Assembly: GCA_964499865.1 (NCBI GenBank)
Contig: CAZCPY010000181.1
Location: 1-5,259 of the forward strand
Origin: JANOGU01 sp964499865
GTDB lineage: Bacteria > Pseudomonadota > Alphaproteobacteria > Rhodobacterales > Rhodobacteraceae
Reading direction: 5' to 3'
DNA: 5,259 nt
Under the pieces are notes generated by a model, which was not told the origin of the DNA, made no database searches, and worked only from the letters and a program-made list of their open reading frames with translations. Shown piece after piece: positions 1 to 5,259 of the stretch. Position numbers and translations under genes: made by a program. The first letter of the stretch is position 1. Every line of letters begins with the position of its first letter.

Positions 1-52
1 TCAACGGCCTGCCACCCCTCACAAGGGTGAACAACCTGATGAGAACTCACAC

Positions 53-1186
53 CTAACCCGCCACCCGCCCGGCAATCCACCGGGCGAATTCGAAGTTCGG
101 GCGCTCCAGGTGGCTGAGCGGCCCGGGCCCGGACAGACCGGCGCTCAGGCCGCGGTAGACACGCTCGGTGCAGCCCTTGTCCTCGATGTTCACCTCGTCG
201 AGCAGCGCGCGCAGGGTGGCGAGGTGCGTCGCGGCCTGCGGGTCGGCGACCCAGTCGGCGGACATCCCGCCGCCGTACAGCACGTTGACATGCCCCGGCC
301 CGTCGGGCGTCAGCGACAGGTACCAGAAATACCCCGGCGTCAGCGTGATCAGCAGCGAGGGGTAGATCGACAGAAGCCATGTCACCCGCCGCTGGTCGCC
401 CACAAGCGTGGTGTTCGACGGATGCGCCAGCGTCAGCGGCAGGGCGTCGTTCTTGACGATCCAGTGATAGTTGAACGCCGGATAGCCCTCGGGGCAGGTC
501 ATCAGGTTCAGATCCACCGTGCCGCCGATGGTGCCCTGGTGGCAGACCGGCAGGTGGTAGCTTTCCATGAAGTTCTCGGCCAGCACCTTCCAGTTGGTGG
601 CCCAGCGGAACTCCTCCCGGAAGGTCTCGCGGTAGCTGGACATGTCGAGATAGCCGACCAGCGCATCGACATCCTTCAGCGCCTCGGCCGGATCAGGCGC
701 ATCGGGATTCAGCGTGACCAGGATCCAGCCCTGCCAGACGGCGCAGCGCAGCAGCGGCAGGCGGATGCCGGTCCGGTCGAAGGCCTCGTTCTGCGCCATC
801 GCCGGCGCCCCGCGCAGGCAGCCGTCCAGGCCGTAGGTCCAGGCGTGATAGGGGCAGACGATGGACCGCACGTTGCCGCGGCCTTCCAGCAGCGTGCTCA
901 TCCGGTGGCGGCAGACGTTGGACATGGCGCGCACCTGCCCGTCGCGGTCGCGCAGCACGATCACGGGTTCGCCCGCGATCTGCATCGTCATGTAGTCGCC
1001 CGCGTCCGGCAGCGCCTCGGCCCGCCCGGCGCAAAGCCAGTCGCGGCGGAAGATGCGTTCCTGCTCCAGCGCCAGGAAGCCCGCGTCGGTGTAGACGGAC
1101 TTCGGCATCGCGCGGGCCCGGGCAAAGGAAACGGCGACGTTGGCGGCCAGTTCCTCGGCCGGGGTCGGGGTGGTCAGGTCCTTCAT
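53..1186 (-). CDS. Rieske non-heme iron oxygenase, alpha (catalytic) subunit; quaternary-amine type likely
   Basis: Oxygenase component of a Rieske-type mono- or dioxygenase, a cytoplasmic enzyme that takes electrons from a partner reductase and uses O2 on a small organic substrate. The 377-residue protein has the family's usual two-domain layout. The N-terminal Rieske [2Fe-2S] domain shows C92-x-H94 (VCRHR) and C111-x2-H114 (CPYHAW). The catalytic domain shows the mononuclear iron ligands in NFMESYHLPVCH (H211, H216) and a C-terminal Asp, D336 (NIEDKG). The electron-bridge position, Asp in naphthalene dioxygenase, is Glu (E208), as in carnitine, glycine-betaine and related quaternary-ammonium oxygenases, so an N-demethylating or C-N-cleaving role is inferred. 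The substrate cannot be named, and a ring-hydroxylating enzyme remains possible. GGAGG lies 5 bp before the ATG. It is the last gene of a minus-strand cluster, 65 bp after the broken hydrolase gene. No reductase is in the window. Confidence 0.9.
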   Translation of the reverse strand: MKDLTTPTPAEELAANVAVSFARARAMPKSVYTDAGFLALEQERIFRRDWLCAGRAEALPDAGDYMTMQIAGEPVIVLRDRDGQVRAMSNVCRHRMSTLLEGRGNVRSIVCPYHAWTYGLDGCLRGAPAMAQNEAFDRTGIRLPLLRCAVWQGWILVTLNPDAPDPAEALKDVDALVGYLDMSSYRETFREEFRWATNWKVLAENFMESYHLPVCHQGTIGGTVDLNLMTCPEGYPAFNYHWIVKNDALPLTLAHPSNTTLVGDQRRVTWLLSIYPSLLITLTPGYFWYLSLTPDGPGHVNVLYGGGMSADWVADPQAATHLATLRALLDEVNIEDKGCTERVYRGLSAGLSGPGPLSHLERPNFEFARWIAGRVAG

Positions 1187-1251
1187 CGCGGCCTCCGGGA
1201 TCGGTCAGTGAGAAGACTGCCGCAAGGTGGCGCGAGGGGAAAGGGGCCGGG

Positions 1252-2027
1252 TCAGGCGGGGGGCGGGCGGGGGCGGAAATCGGCGGCCTGGGACGACAGG
1301 CGGGCCGGGTCGCCCGCGGGCAGGTCGGCGATCAGCAGGGCGGGGTGGTCGCCCGCCAGCGCCAGCACCTCGCCATGGGGCCCGTGACCTGCGACCCGCC
1401 GGTATGGGTCAGGTCGCCCTTGGTGCCGCAGAAGTTGGCACAGGCGATGGCCACCCCGTGATTCGCCGCCATCGCGGGCACGGTCACCCGCGGCACATGG
1501 GTGAAGGGCATCATGTTCGCCGTCGGCACCAGAAGAAGCTCCACCCCCGCGGCGGCAAGCTGCGCCACGTGGGGGGGCGAATTCGACGCCATGGCAGATC
1601 ATCAGCGCCGCCCGCCGCCCGGCCAGCATGAAGGTCGCGAACCGCTCGCCGGGGCGGAACTGCGCCTTCTCGCGCGGGCCGTACAGCTGAACCTTGCGGT
1701 CATGCGACTGCACCCGCCCATCCGCGCCGATCGCCACGGCGGAGTTGCAGACGCCATCCGCCGCCCGTTCGGCATGGCCCGTGACCAGCCCGCCGCCGCG
1801 CACATCGCCTGCAGATCCTGCATCCAGGCGCCGCCCTGCGGCTGCGCCCGGGCGGGCAGGTCGGGCACGTTGTAGCCCGGCAGGAACAGTTCCGGCGCGA
1901 CCAGCACCGCAGCCCCCGCCGCCTCTGCCACCGCCAGTCCCGCCCCCAGCGCCACCATTGCCGCGGCCCCGTCCCCCGCCGGCGAGAGCGCCTGCAGCAC
2001 GGCCAGGCGCAGAGATGTCAGAACCAT
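1252..2027 (-). pseudogene. Carbon-nitrogen hydrolase (nitrilase superfamily), three frameshifts
   Basis: Nitrilase-superfamily amidase, a family that hydrolyses amide or nitrile C-N bonds with a Glu-Lys-Cys triad. No single frame encodes it. The ATG at 2027 opens a frame ending in real sequence near CAAAG (about 1785). Homology continues in a second frame (LVTGHAER to GVEFA), returns to the first at a 7-G run (1571-1577), and switches again at GGGGCCC (about 1377-1383) before the TGA at 1252. Joined this way it gives about 258 residues, normal for the family. The triad is present: E46 (APELFLPGY), K112 (DRKVQLYGP) and C145 (MICHGVEF), followed by the typical VPTANM segment. Unrepaired, translation stops at 1602 after 141 residues, without Lys or Cys. 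The start overlaps the upstream stop by 10 bp with TGGAG 8 bp before it, so it was translationally coupled. The lesions are either real decay or indel errors in G/C runs; substrate unknown. Confidence 0.8.
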
Positions 2028-2887
2028 TGCCCGGGCTCCATCAGGCCAAGGTCCATCAGCTGCTGCGACTTCCAGTCGAAGGGCACCGAGTTGCGCCAGC
2101 GGAAGTCGTGGATGCCGAAGCGCGACCCCGGGTTGGACTTCAGCGCCTTGGCGGTGCGGAAACTCATCACCGCGGTGGTGATGTTGTTGTGCCAGGGGCA
2201 GGCGTAGGTGTTGAACTCCTCGTCGGTGAAAGTGAAATCCTCGCGCAGGTGCACGCCGGGCTTGGCGCGGAACAGGCAGATGCGGTCGATCTTGCGGCGT
2301 TCGGGGGGGACATGTTCCTCGAACCGCCAGCGCAGGCCGCCGAAGAAATCGAGCTGGCGTTCCTTGGGGTGGTTGTGGTTGGCCGGATCGGGCCGGCCGA
2401 GCGCGTAGTAACCCGACCGGTCCAGATGCGCCTCGGCCAGCGACACCGCCATCGGGTGGCGCGACAGGTCGGCGGCGTAGAGGTCGATGACATAGGACAG
2501 GACGGCGTCGCGCCGCTCCTCGGTGTGGAAGGCGATCAGTTCGCGCACGTTGCGCGTCTCGCAGAAGGGGTGGAACAGGTATTCGGCGTTGAAGCCGTAG
2601 TGGATCCAGACCCCCGGCGTGGCGTCGATCACGGCGTTCACCGCCATGGGCACCGCGTCCGGGCCATACACGTCGTGCCGCACCCGCTGGATGCGGGGCA
2701 AGAGTTCGGCGTCCACCGCGATCTCGTCCGACGCCAGCAGCACGACCTCGCGGAACCCGACCTTCAGCGCATGGGACAGGGCGCTGTCGACCTCGACCTG
2801 ATCCTCGGCAAAGATCAGCGCGACGGGGCCCTTGGCACGCAGGGGCGTGGCGGCGGCCAGATAGGCGCGGAGGCTGGGGTATTCCAT
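2018..2887 (-). CDS. Conserved hypothetical protein, distantly glycosyltransferase family 2-like
   Basis: Soluble 289-residue protein of unknown function with no signal peptide or membrane segment. Its shape recalls the Glyco_tranf_2_4 type of GT2 protein: an N-terminal beta strand and acidic turn (VALIFAEDQVEVD, residues 22-34), a later hydrophobic strand (VWIHYGFNAEYLF, 93-105), then FCETRNVRELIAF and SYVIDLYA (108-138). In those relatives the strand carries a DxDE-like metal/nucleotide-sugar motif; here it reads FNAE (99-102), so catalysis may be lost or changed. The C-terminal half has conserved-looking blocks rich in His and aromatics (KERQLDFFGGLRWRFEEH, YACPWHNN, FRTAKALK). I chose the ATG at 2887 because AGGGGA lies 12 bp upstream and homology-like sequence starts there; the open frame runs 48 codons further into compositionally poor sequence. 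First gene of the minus-strand cluster, overlapping the hydrolase start. Function in the cluster is unknown; the GT2 link is from memory of the family and unconfirmed. Confidence 0.8.
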   Translation of the reverse strand: MEYPSLRAYLAAATPLRAKGPVALIFAEDQVEVDSALSHALKVGFREVVLLASDEIAVDAELLPRIQRVRHDVYGPDAVPMAVNAVIDATPGVWIHYGFNAEYLFHPFCETRNVRELIAFHTEERRDAVLSYVIDLYAADLSRHPMAVSLAEAHLDRSGYYALGRPDPANHNHPKERQLDFFGGLRWRFEEHVPPERRKIDRICLFRAKPGVHLREDFTFTDEEFNTYACPWHNNITTAVMSFRTAKALKSNPGSRFGIHDFRWRNSVPFDWKSQQLMDLGLMEPGQWF

Positions 2888-2935
2888 CGGCGTCTCGCGT
2901 CCCCTGGCGCACCGGACTGCCACGCAAGGCGTAAA

Positions 2936-2956
2936 TTGTTTCCCAACTGGGGACAA
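2936..2956. repeat. Imperfect inverted repeat, possible operator
   Basis: TTGTTTCC and GGGGACAA face each other across a 5-bp centre (CAACT). As DNA, six of eight positions match; as RNA, the other two could pair as G-U. It sits midway in the divergent promoter region, a fitting place for a regulator of either unit. No known regulator motif is recognised, and a chance repeat is quite possible. Confidence 0.25.
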
Positions 2957-3012
2957 CAGGCCCGCGGGCCAGGGCGTTGCCCGGTGGCGGCGCAGCGTGT
3001 ATCTGGCAGGCC

Positions 3013-3017
3013 GGAGG
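3013..3017 (+). promoter_or_regulatory. Shine-Dalgarno deciding the miaB GTG start
   Basis: GGAGG lies 7 bp before the GTG at 3025. This favours that start over the in-frame TTG at 2977, which would add 16 residues (PGGGAACIWQ-like) foreign to MiaB N-termini. Confidence 0.75.
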
Positions 3018-3024
3018 CGCGCGC

Positions 3025-4326
3025 GTGGCACGGAAGCTGTTCCTCAAGACCTACGGCTGTCAGATGAACGTCCACGACAGCGAGCGCATGGCCGAGGTCA
3101 TGGGCGGCGAGGGCTATGAGCTGACGGACGTGGCGGCCGAGGCCGACATGGTGCTGCTGAACACCTGCCACATCCGCGAGAAGGCGTCGGAGAAGCTGTA
3201 CTCGGATCTTGGCCGGCTGAAGCCGCTGAAGACCGCCAAGCCAGGGATGAAGATCGGCGTCGCGGGTTGCGTGGCGCAGGCGGAAGGGGCCGAGATCATG
3301 CGGCGCGCGCCGATCGTCGATCTGGTCGTGGGCCCGCAGGCCTATCACCGCCTGCCCGTGCTGTTGAAGGCGAAGGGCCGCGCCGTCGACACCGAGTTTC
3401 CGCCCGAGGACAAGTTCGACCACCTGCCCGAGCGCAAGCTTCGTTCGGGTCCGACGGCGTTCCTGACGGTGCAGGAAGGCTGCGACAAGTTCTGCGCCTT
3501 CTGCGTCGTGCCCTATACCCGCGGGGCCGAGGTCAGCCGCCCTGCCGCCCGCATCCTGGCCGAGGCGCGCGATCTGGTGGCCCGCGGCGCGCGCGAGATC
3601 ACGCTTCTGGGCCAGAACGTGAATGCCTGGCATGGCGAAGGCGCGCGCGGCCTGGGCGACCTGATCCGGCAGCTTGCCCGCGTCGGGGGCCTGGCCCGCA
3701 TCCGCTACACCACCAGCCATCCGAACGACATGTCCGATGACCTGATCGCCGCGCATGGGGACGAACCCAAGCTGATGCCCTACCTGCACCTGCCCGTGCA
3801 GTCGGGCAGCGACCGCATCCTGAAGGCGATGAACCGCAAGCACACGGCCGACGGCTACCTGCGCCTGATCGAGCGTGTCCGCGCGGCGCGGCCCGACATC
3901 CTTCTGTCCTCCGATTTCATCGTGGGCTTCCCGGGCGAGACCGAGGCGGATTTCGCGGCCACGCTGGACCTGATCCGCGCCGTGGGCTTCGGCGCGGCCT
4001 TCAGCTTCACCTATTCCGCCCGTCCCGGCACGCCTGCCGCGGAGAAGTCCGCCGTCCCGCGGGCCGAGGCAGAGGCGCGGCTGCAGGCGCTGCAGGCGCT
4101 GGTGGACACCCAGGCCCGTGCGGCGCAGGACGCGATGGTCGGCCGCCGGGTCGAGGTTCTGTACGAAAGGCCGGGCCGACTGCCCGGCCAGTGGGTCGGC
4201 AAGTCGGAACACCTGTTCGCCGTGCATGTGACCGATTCTGCCGGCGCGCCGGGCCGCATCGTGCCCGCGCGGGTGACGGCCTCGTCATCCCATTCCTTGG
4301 CCGCCGAACCGGTCGCCGCGTCCTGA
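3025..4326 (+). CDS. miaB: tRNA-2-methylthio-N6-dimethylallyladenosine synthase MiaB
   Basis: Radical-SAM methylthiotransferase that adds a 2-methylthio group to i6A37 of tRNAs reading codons that start with U, giving ms2i6A37; cytoplasmic. The 433-residue protein has all three family domains. The N-terminal UPF0004 domain holds the auxiliary [4Fe-4S] cysteines C12 (KTYGCQMN), C48 (LNTCHIRE) and C82 (AGCVAQAE). The radical-SAM core has C153-x3-C157-x2-C160 (EGCDKFCAFC), followed by GQNVNAW, LHLPVQSGS and GFPGET. A C-terminal TRAM RNA-binding domain covers about 371-420 (GKSEHLFAVHV). FSFTYSARPGT (326-336) is typical of MiaB. The GTG start at 3025 follows GGAGG by 7 bp and gives the family's usual MARKLFLKTYGCQMN opening. 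The gene diverges from the GT2-like gene; the next plus-strand gene begins 182 bp downstream, so it may be transcribed alone. It appears intact. Confidence 0.97.
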   Translation: MARKLFLKTYGCQMNVHDSERMAEVMGGEGYELTDVAAEADMVLLNTCHIREKASEKLYSDLGRLKPLKTAKPGMKIGVAGCVAQAEGAEIMRRAPIVDLVVGPQAYHRLPVLLKAKGRAVDTEFPPEDKFDHLPERKLRSGPTAFLTVQEGCDKFCAFCVVPYTRGAEVSRPAARILAEARDLVARGAREITLLGQNVNAWHGEGARGLGDLIRQLARVGGLARIRYTTSHPNDMSDDLIAAHGDEPKLMPYLHLPVQSGSDRILKAMNRKHTADGYLRLIERVRAARPDILLSSDFIVGFPGETEADFAATLDLIRAVGFGAAFSFTYSARPGTPAAEKSAVPRAEAEARLQALQALVDTQARAAQDAMVGRRVEVLYERPGRLPGQWVGKSEHLFAVHVTDSAGAPGRIVPARVTASSSHSLAAEPVAAS

Positions 4327-4337
4327 CGCCGCTGTTT

Positions 4338-4370
4338 CCCGCCCGTCGCCAATCCGGCCTTTGCGGCGGG
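4338..4370 (+). terminator. Weak hairpin after miaB, possible terminator
   Basis: CCCGCC (4338-4343) pairs with GGCGGG (4365-4370) across 21 nt, with a small GCC/GGC pair nested inside. It lies 11 bp after the miaB stop, where a terminator would sit. No T-run follows (CAGACGCTAAAGG), so it is not a canonical intrinsic terminator; it may only stabilise the 3' end. Confidence 0.25.
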
Positions 4371-4386
4371 CAGACGCTAAAGGTTG

Positions 4387-4416
4387 TGGACAAAGCCCAG
4401 GCAGACGCCATATTCT
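4387..4416 (+). promoter_or_regulatory. Candidate sigma-70-type promoter for the OmpA-lipoprotein unit
   Basis: TGGACA (4387-4392, 5/6 to TTGACA) and TATTCT (4411-4416, 4/6 to TATAAT) are separated by 18 bp in the least GC-rich part of the gap. Transcription would start about 80 bp before the OmpA gene. An alternative -35, TTGACC at 4431-4436, lacks a good -10. Assigned by eye only. Confidence 0.3.
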
Positions 4417-4429
4417 TGCTTTACAAGCA
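4417..4429. promoter_or_regulatory. Short palindrome just after the candidate -10 box
   Basis: TGCTT and AAGCA flank a 3-bp TAC centre, a perfect 5-bp inverted repeat. It would cover the transcription start of the promoter at 4387-4416, a typical repressor position. Arms this short also occur by chance. Confidence 0.2.
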
Positions 4430-4481
4430 TTTGACCAAGATGCAAAACTCGCGGACACATTCGGCGATAGGCAAGTCACCC

Positions 4482-4488
4482 GGGGGGG
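4482..4488 (+). promoter_or_regulatory. Seven-G run in the leader of the OmpA-family gene
   Basis: GGGGGGG sits 8 bp before an in-frame GTG (4497) and 20 bp before the preferred ATG (4509). It could act as a poor Shine-Dalgarno for the GTG. The ATG has its own AGGA (4502-4505) but only 3 bp away, so start choice here is uncertain. Confidence 0.3.
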
Positions 4489-4508
4489 TAAGTGCCGTGA
4501 CAGGACTG

Positions 4509-5087
4509 ATGACGAAGGCAGCGCGCCTCGCGCTTGCGGCAGGTGCCGCGGCGCTTTGCGTGACGGGCGCGGCGGTCGCCCAGCAGGGCACCAGCGACCG
4601 GACGGTGGACCGCAACCGCCAGATCGGCACCATCGAGTGGGGCGTCTGGATCGACGACGACGGCTGCATGAACTGGTGGGCGGACGGCGGCCTGGAAGGC
4701 TACATGGTGCCGCGCCGCGATCCCAAGACCGGCAAGCCGGTCTGCCTGAAGAAGAACGTGTGCCTGGTGGAAAACACCGACACCCTCTTCGCCACCGACA
4801 GCAGCACGCTGACGGCCAGCGGCAAGGCGCGCCTGCAATCGTTCTTCAAGAACGCGGGCGCCTTCGGCTATGCCATCTACGGCCATACCGACAGCCGCGC
4901 CTCCGACGAATACAACATGCGCCTGTCCGAGCGCCGCGCGGCGTCGGTCGCTGCGGTCGCCCGGTCGGTGGGCGCCCAGGTCGAACGCGAGATCGGCTTT
5001 GGCGAACGCCAGCCGATCGCGACCAACTCGACCGCGGCGGGCATGCAGCAGAACCGTCGCGTCGAAGTCGTCTGCTACCGGTGGTGA
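4509..5087 (+). CDS. OmpA-family peptidoglycan-binding protein, exported
   Basis: Envelope protein with a C-terminal OmpA-like domain that binds the diaminopimelate of peptidoglycan, probably helping tether the outer membrane. From the ATG at 4509 it is 192 residues. A Sec signal peptide covers residues 1-24 (positive MTKAARL, hydrophobic Ala/Leu core, cleavage expected after AAVA, before QQ). Residues 25-85 form a short Trp- and Cys-containing segment (IEWGVWIDDDGC, NWWADGG, EGYMVP). The OmpA domain spans about 84-188 and carries YGHTDSR with D128, NMRLSERRAASV with R143 (15 residues apart, as in E. coli OmpA D271/R286) and QNRRVEV. There is no room for a beta-barrel, so the protein is periplasmic or membrane-associated. 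The mature protein has four Cys (53, 79, 85, 189), suggesting disulfides. Starts at GTG 4497 or ATG 4440 are possible in the same frame; 4440 would give an overlong signal n-region. A lipoprotein gene follows by 5 bp, indicating an operon. Confidence 0.9.
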   Translation: MTKAARLALAAGAAALCVTGAAVAQQGTSDRTVDRNRQIGTIEWGVWIDDDGCMNWWADGGLEGYMVPRRDPKTGKPVCLKKNVCLVENTDTLFATDSSTLTASGKARLQSFFKNAGAFGYAIYGHTDSRASDEYNMRLSERRAASVAAVARSVGAQVEREIGFGERQPIATNSTAAGMQQNRRVEVVCYRW

Positions 5088-5092
5088 GCATC

Positions 5093-5259
5093 ATGATGAA
5101 CAGCAAGACTTCCGCGCTGCTGCTTGGGACCATGGTGCTTGCCGCCTGCGAGGGGGGGCTGACCGCCTACCGCGAGTCGCCGAACACGGTGATCGCCACC
5201 AACTCCGACACGGGCCGCGACAACGTCGCCCTGCGCGACGGCTTCGCCAGCGGCGCCGA
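5093..5259 (+). CDS. Putative lipoprotein, N-terminal part (runs off the window)
   Basis: Only the first 55 codons are present. The protein opens MMNSKTSALLLGTMVLAAC, a type II signal peptide with a lipobox (LAAC), so C19 would be lipidated. Glu at +2, not Asp, suggests sorting to the outer membrane. The visible mature part (EGGLTAYRESPNTVIATN and on) matches no family I recognise. The gene begins 5 bp after the OmpA-family stop, with GGTGAG 4 bp before the first of two adjacent ATGs (5093, 5096), so the two are probably co-transcribed and may act together in the cell envelope. A seven-G run (5152-5158) just after the Cys codon must be read at this length: one G fewer gives an immediate TGA. 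Confidence 0.75.
   Translation, partial: MMNSKTSALLLGTMVLAACEGGLTAYRESPNTVIATNSDTGRDNVALRDGFASGA

Larger units (their letters stand above)
2888..3024. other. Divergent intergenic region between the minus-strand cluster and miaB
   Basis: These 137 bp must hold the start signals for both the leftward cluster and miaB. I find no convincing -35/-10 pair in either direction. The only AT-richer stretch, around 2931-2947 (GTAAATTGTTTCCCAAC), is the best place for one. Each end carries its gene's Shine-Dalgarno: AGGGGA (minus strand, 2900-2905) and GGAGG (plus strand, 3013-3017). Confidence 0.6.

Noticed and set aside
13..29. CACCC/GGGTG inverted repeat downstream of the Rieske gene as a terminator
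   Set aside because: The stem is only 5 bp and no U-run follows on the minus strand. Positions 1-52 otherwise show no gene or signal I can support.
110..1387. Long plus-strand open frame of 425 codons
   Set aside because: It is antisense to the well-supported Rieske gene; its Arg/Gln/Gly/His-rich translation is typical of a shadow frame in GC-rich DNA.
1332..1592. Separate small minus-strand gene of 86 codons
   Set aside because: It is the middle of the broken hydrolase (HVAQLAAAG, VPTANM), following directly from the segment that holds the catalytic Cys.
1602..3047. One 481-residue minus-strand protein spanning the hydrolase start and the GT2-like gene
   Set aside because: Its upstream two-thirds is an out-of-frame reading of the GT2-like gene; only the part from 2027 to about 1785 is real hydrolase sequence.
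1694..3067. Plus-strand 457-codon open frame
   Set aside because: It is antisense to the GT2-like and hydrolase genes, with a Pro/Arg-rich low-complexity start and no recognisable domain.
2815..4227. Minus-strand 470-codon open frame
   Set aside because: It is antisense to miaB, whose motifs are unambiguous; the composition is that of a shadow frame.
4191..4508. N-terminal extension of the OmpA-family protein back into the end of miaB
   Set aside because: It would bury the signal peptide over 100 residues in and overlap miaB; the sequence before 4497 has no protein-like character.

Overview
The window is GC-rich, densely coding DNA with the strong third-position G/C bias of an alphaproteobacterium. 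The proteins point to the Rhodobacterales (Paracoccus/Rhodobacter-like): an OmpA-family protein with a Trp/Cys-rich front part, a MiaB with a short C-terminus, and a GT2-related protein of a kind I associate with that order. The taxonomic call rests on protein character, not on any rRNA or marker search.

Left half (1-2887), minus strand: a three-gene cluster read right to left. First is a GT2-like protein of unknown function (2018-2887). Next is a nitrilase-superfamily carbon-nitrogen hydrolase (1252-2027) whose start overlaps the previous stop by 10 bp. Last is a Rieske non-heme iron oxygenase alpha subunit (53-1186). The hydrolase reading frame is broken three times, yet its Glu-Lys-Cys catalytic triad and both termini can be recovered by joining frames. 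It is therefore annotated as a pseudogene, with the caveat that all three breaks lie at G/C runs and could be base-calling errors. The Rieske enzyme has all its Fe-S and mononuclear-iron ligands, and a Glu at the electron-bridge position, as in oxygenases acting on quaternary amines.

Middle (2888-3024): a divergent intergenic region with an imperfect inverted repeat and no convincing promoter. Right half, plus strand: miaB (3025-4326, GTG start behind a good Shine-Dalgarno), the tRNA ms2i6A37 methylthiotransferase, complete with its Cys residues and TRAM domain. A 182-bp gap follows, holding a weak hairpin, a candidate promoter and a small palindrome. Then come an exported OmpA-family peptidoglycan-binding protein (4509-5087) and, 5 bp later, the start of a lipoprotein gene that runs off the window (5093-5259).

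No tRNA, rRNA, CRISPR array, insertion sequence or phage signature is visible. I do not see a clearly new system. The points most worth checking are the triple-frameshifted hydrolase, the GT2-like protein with a substituted metal-binding motif, and the unexplained pairing of these genes with a Rieske oxygenase.
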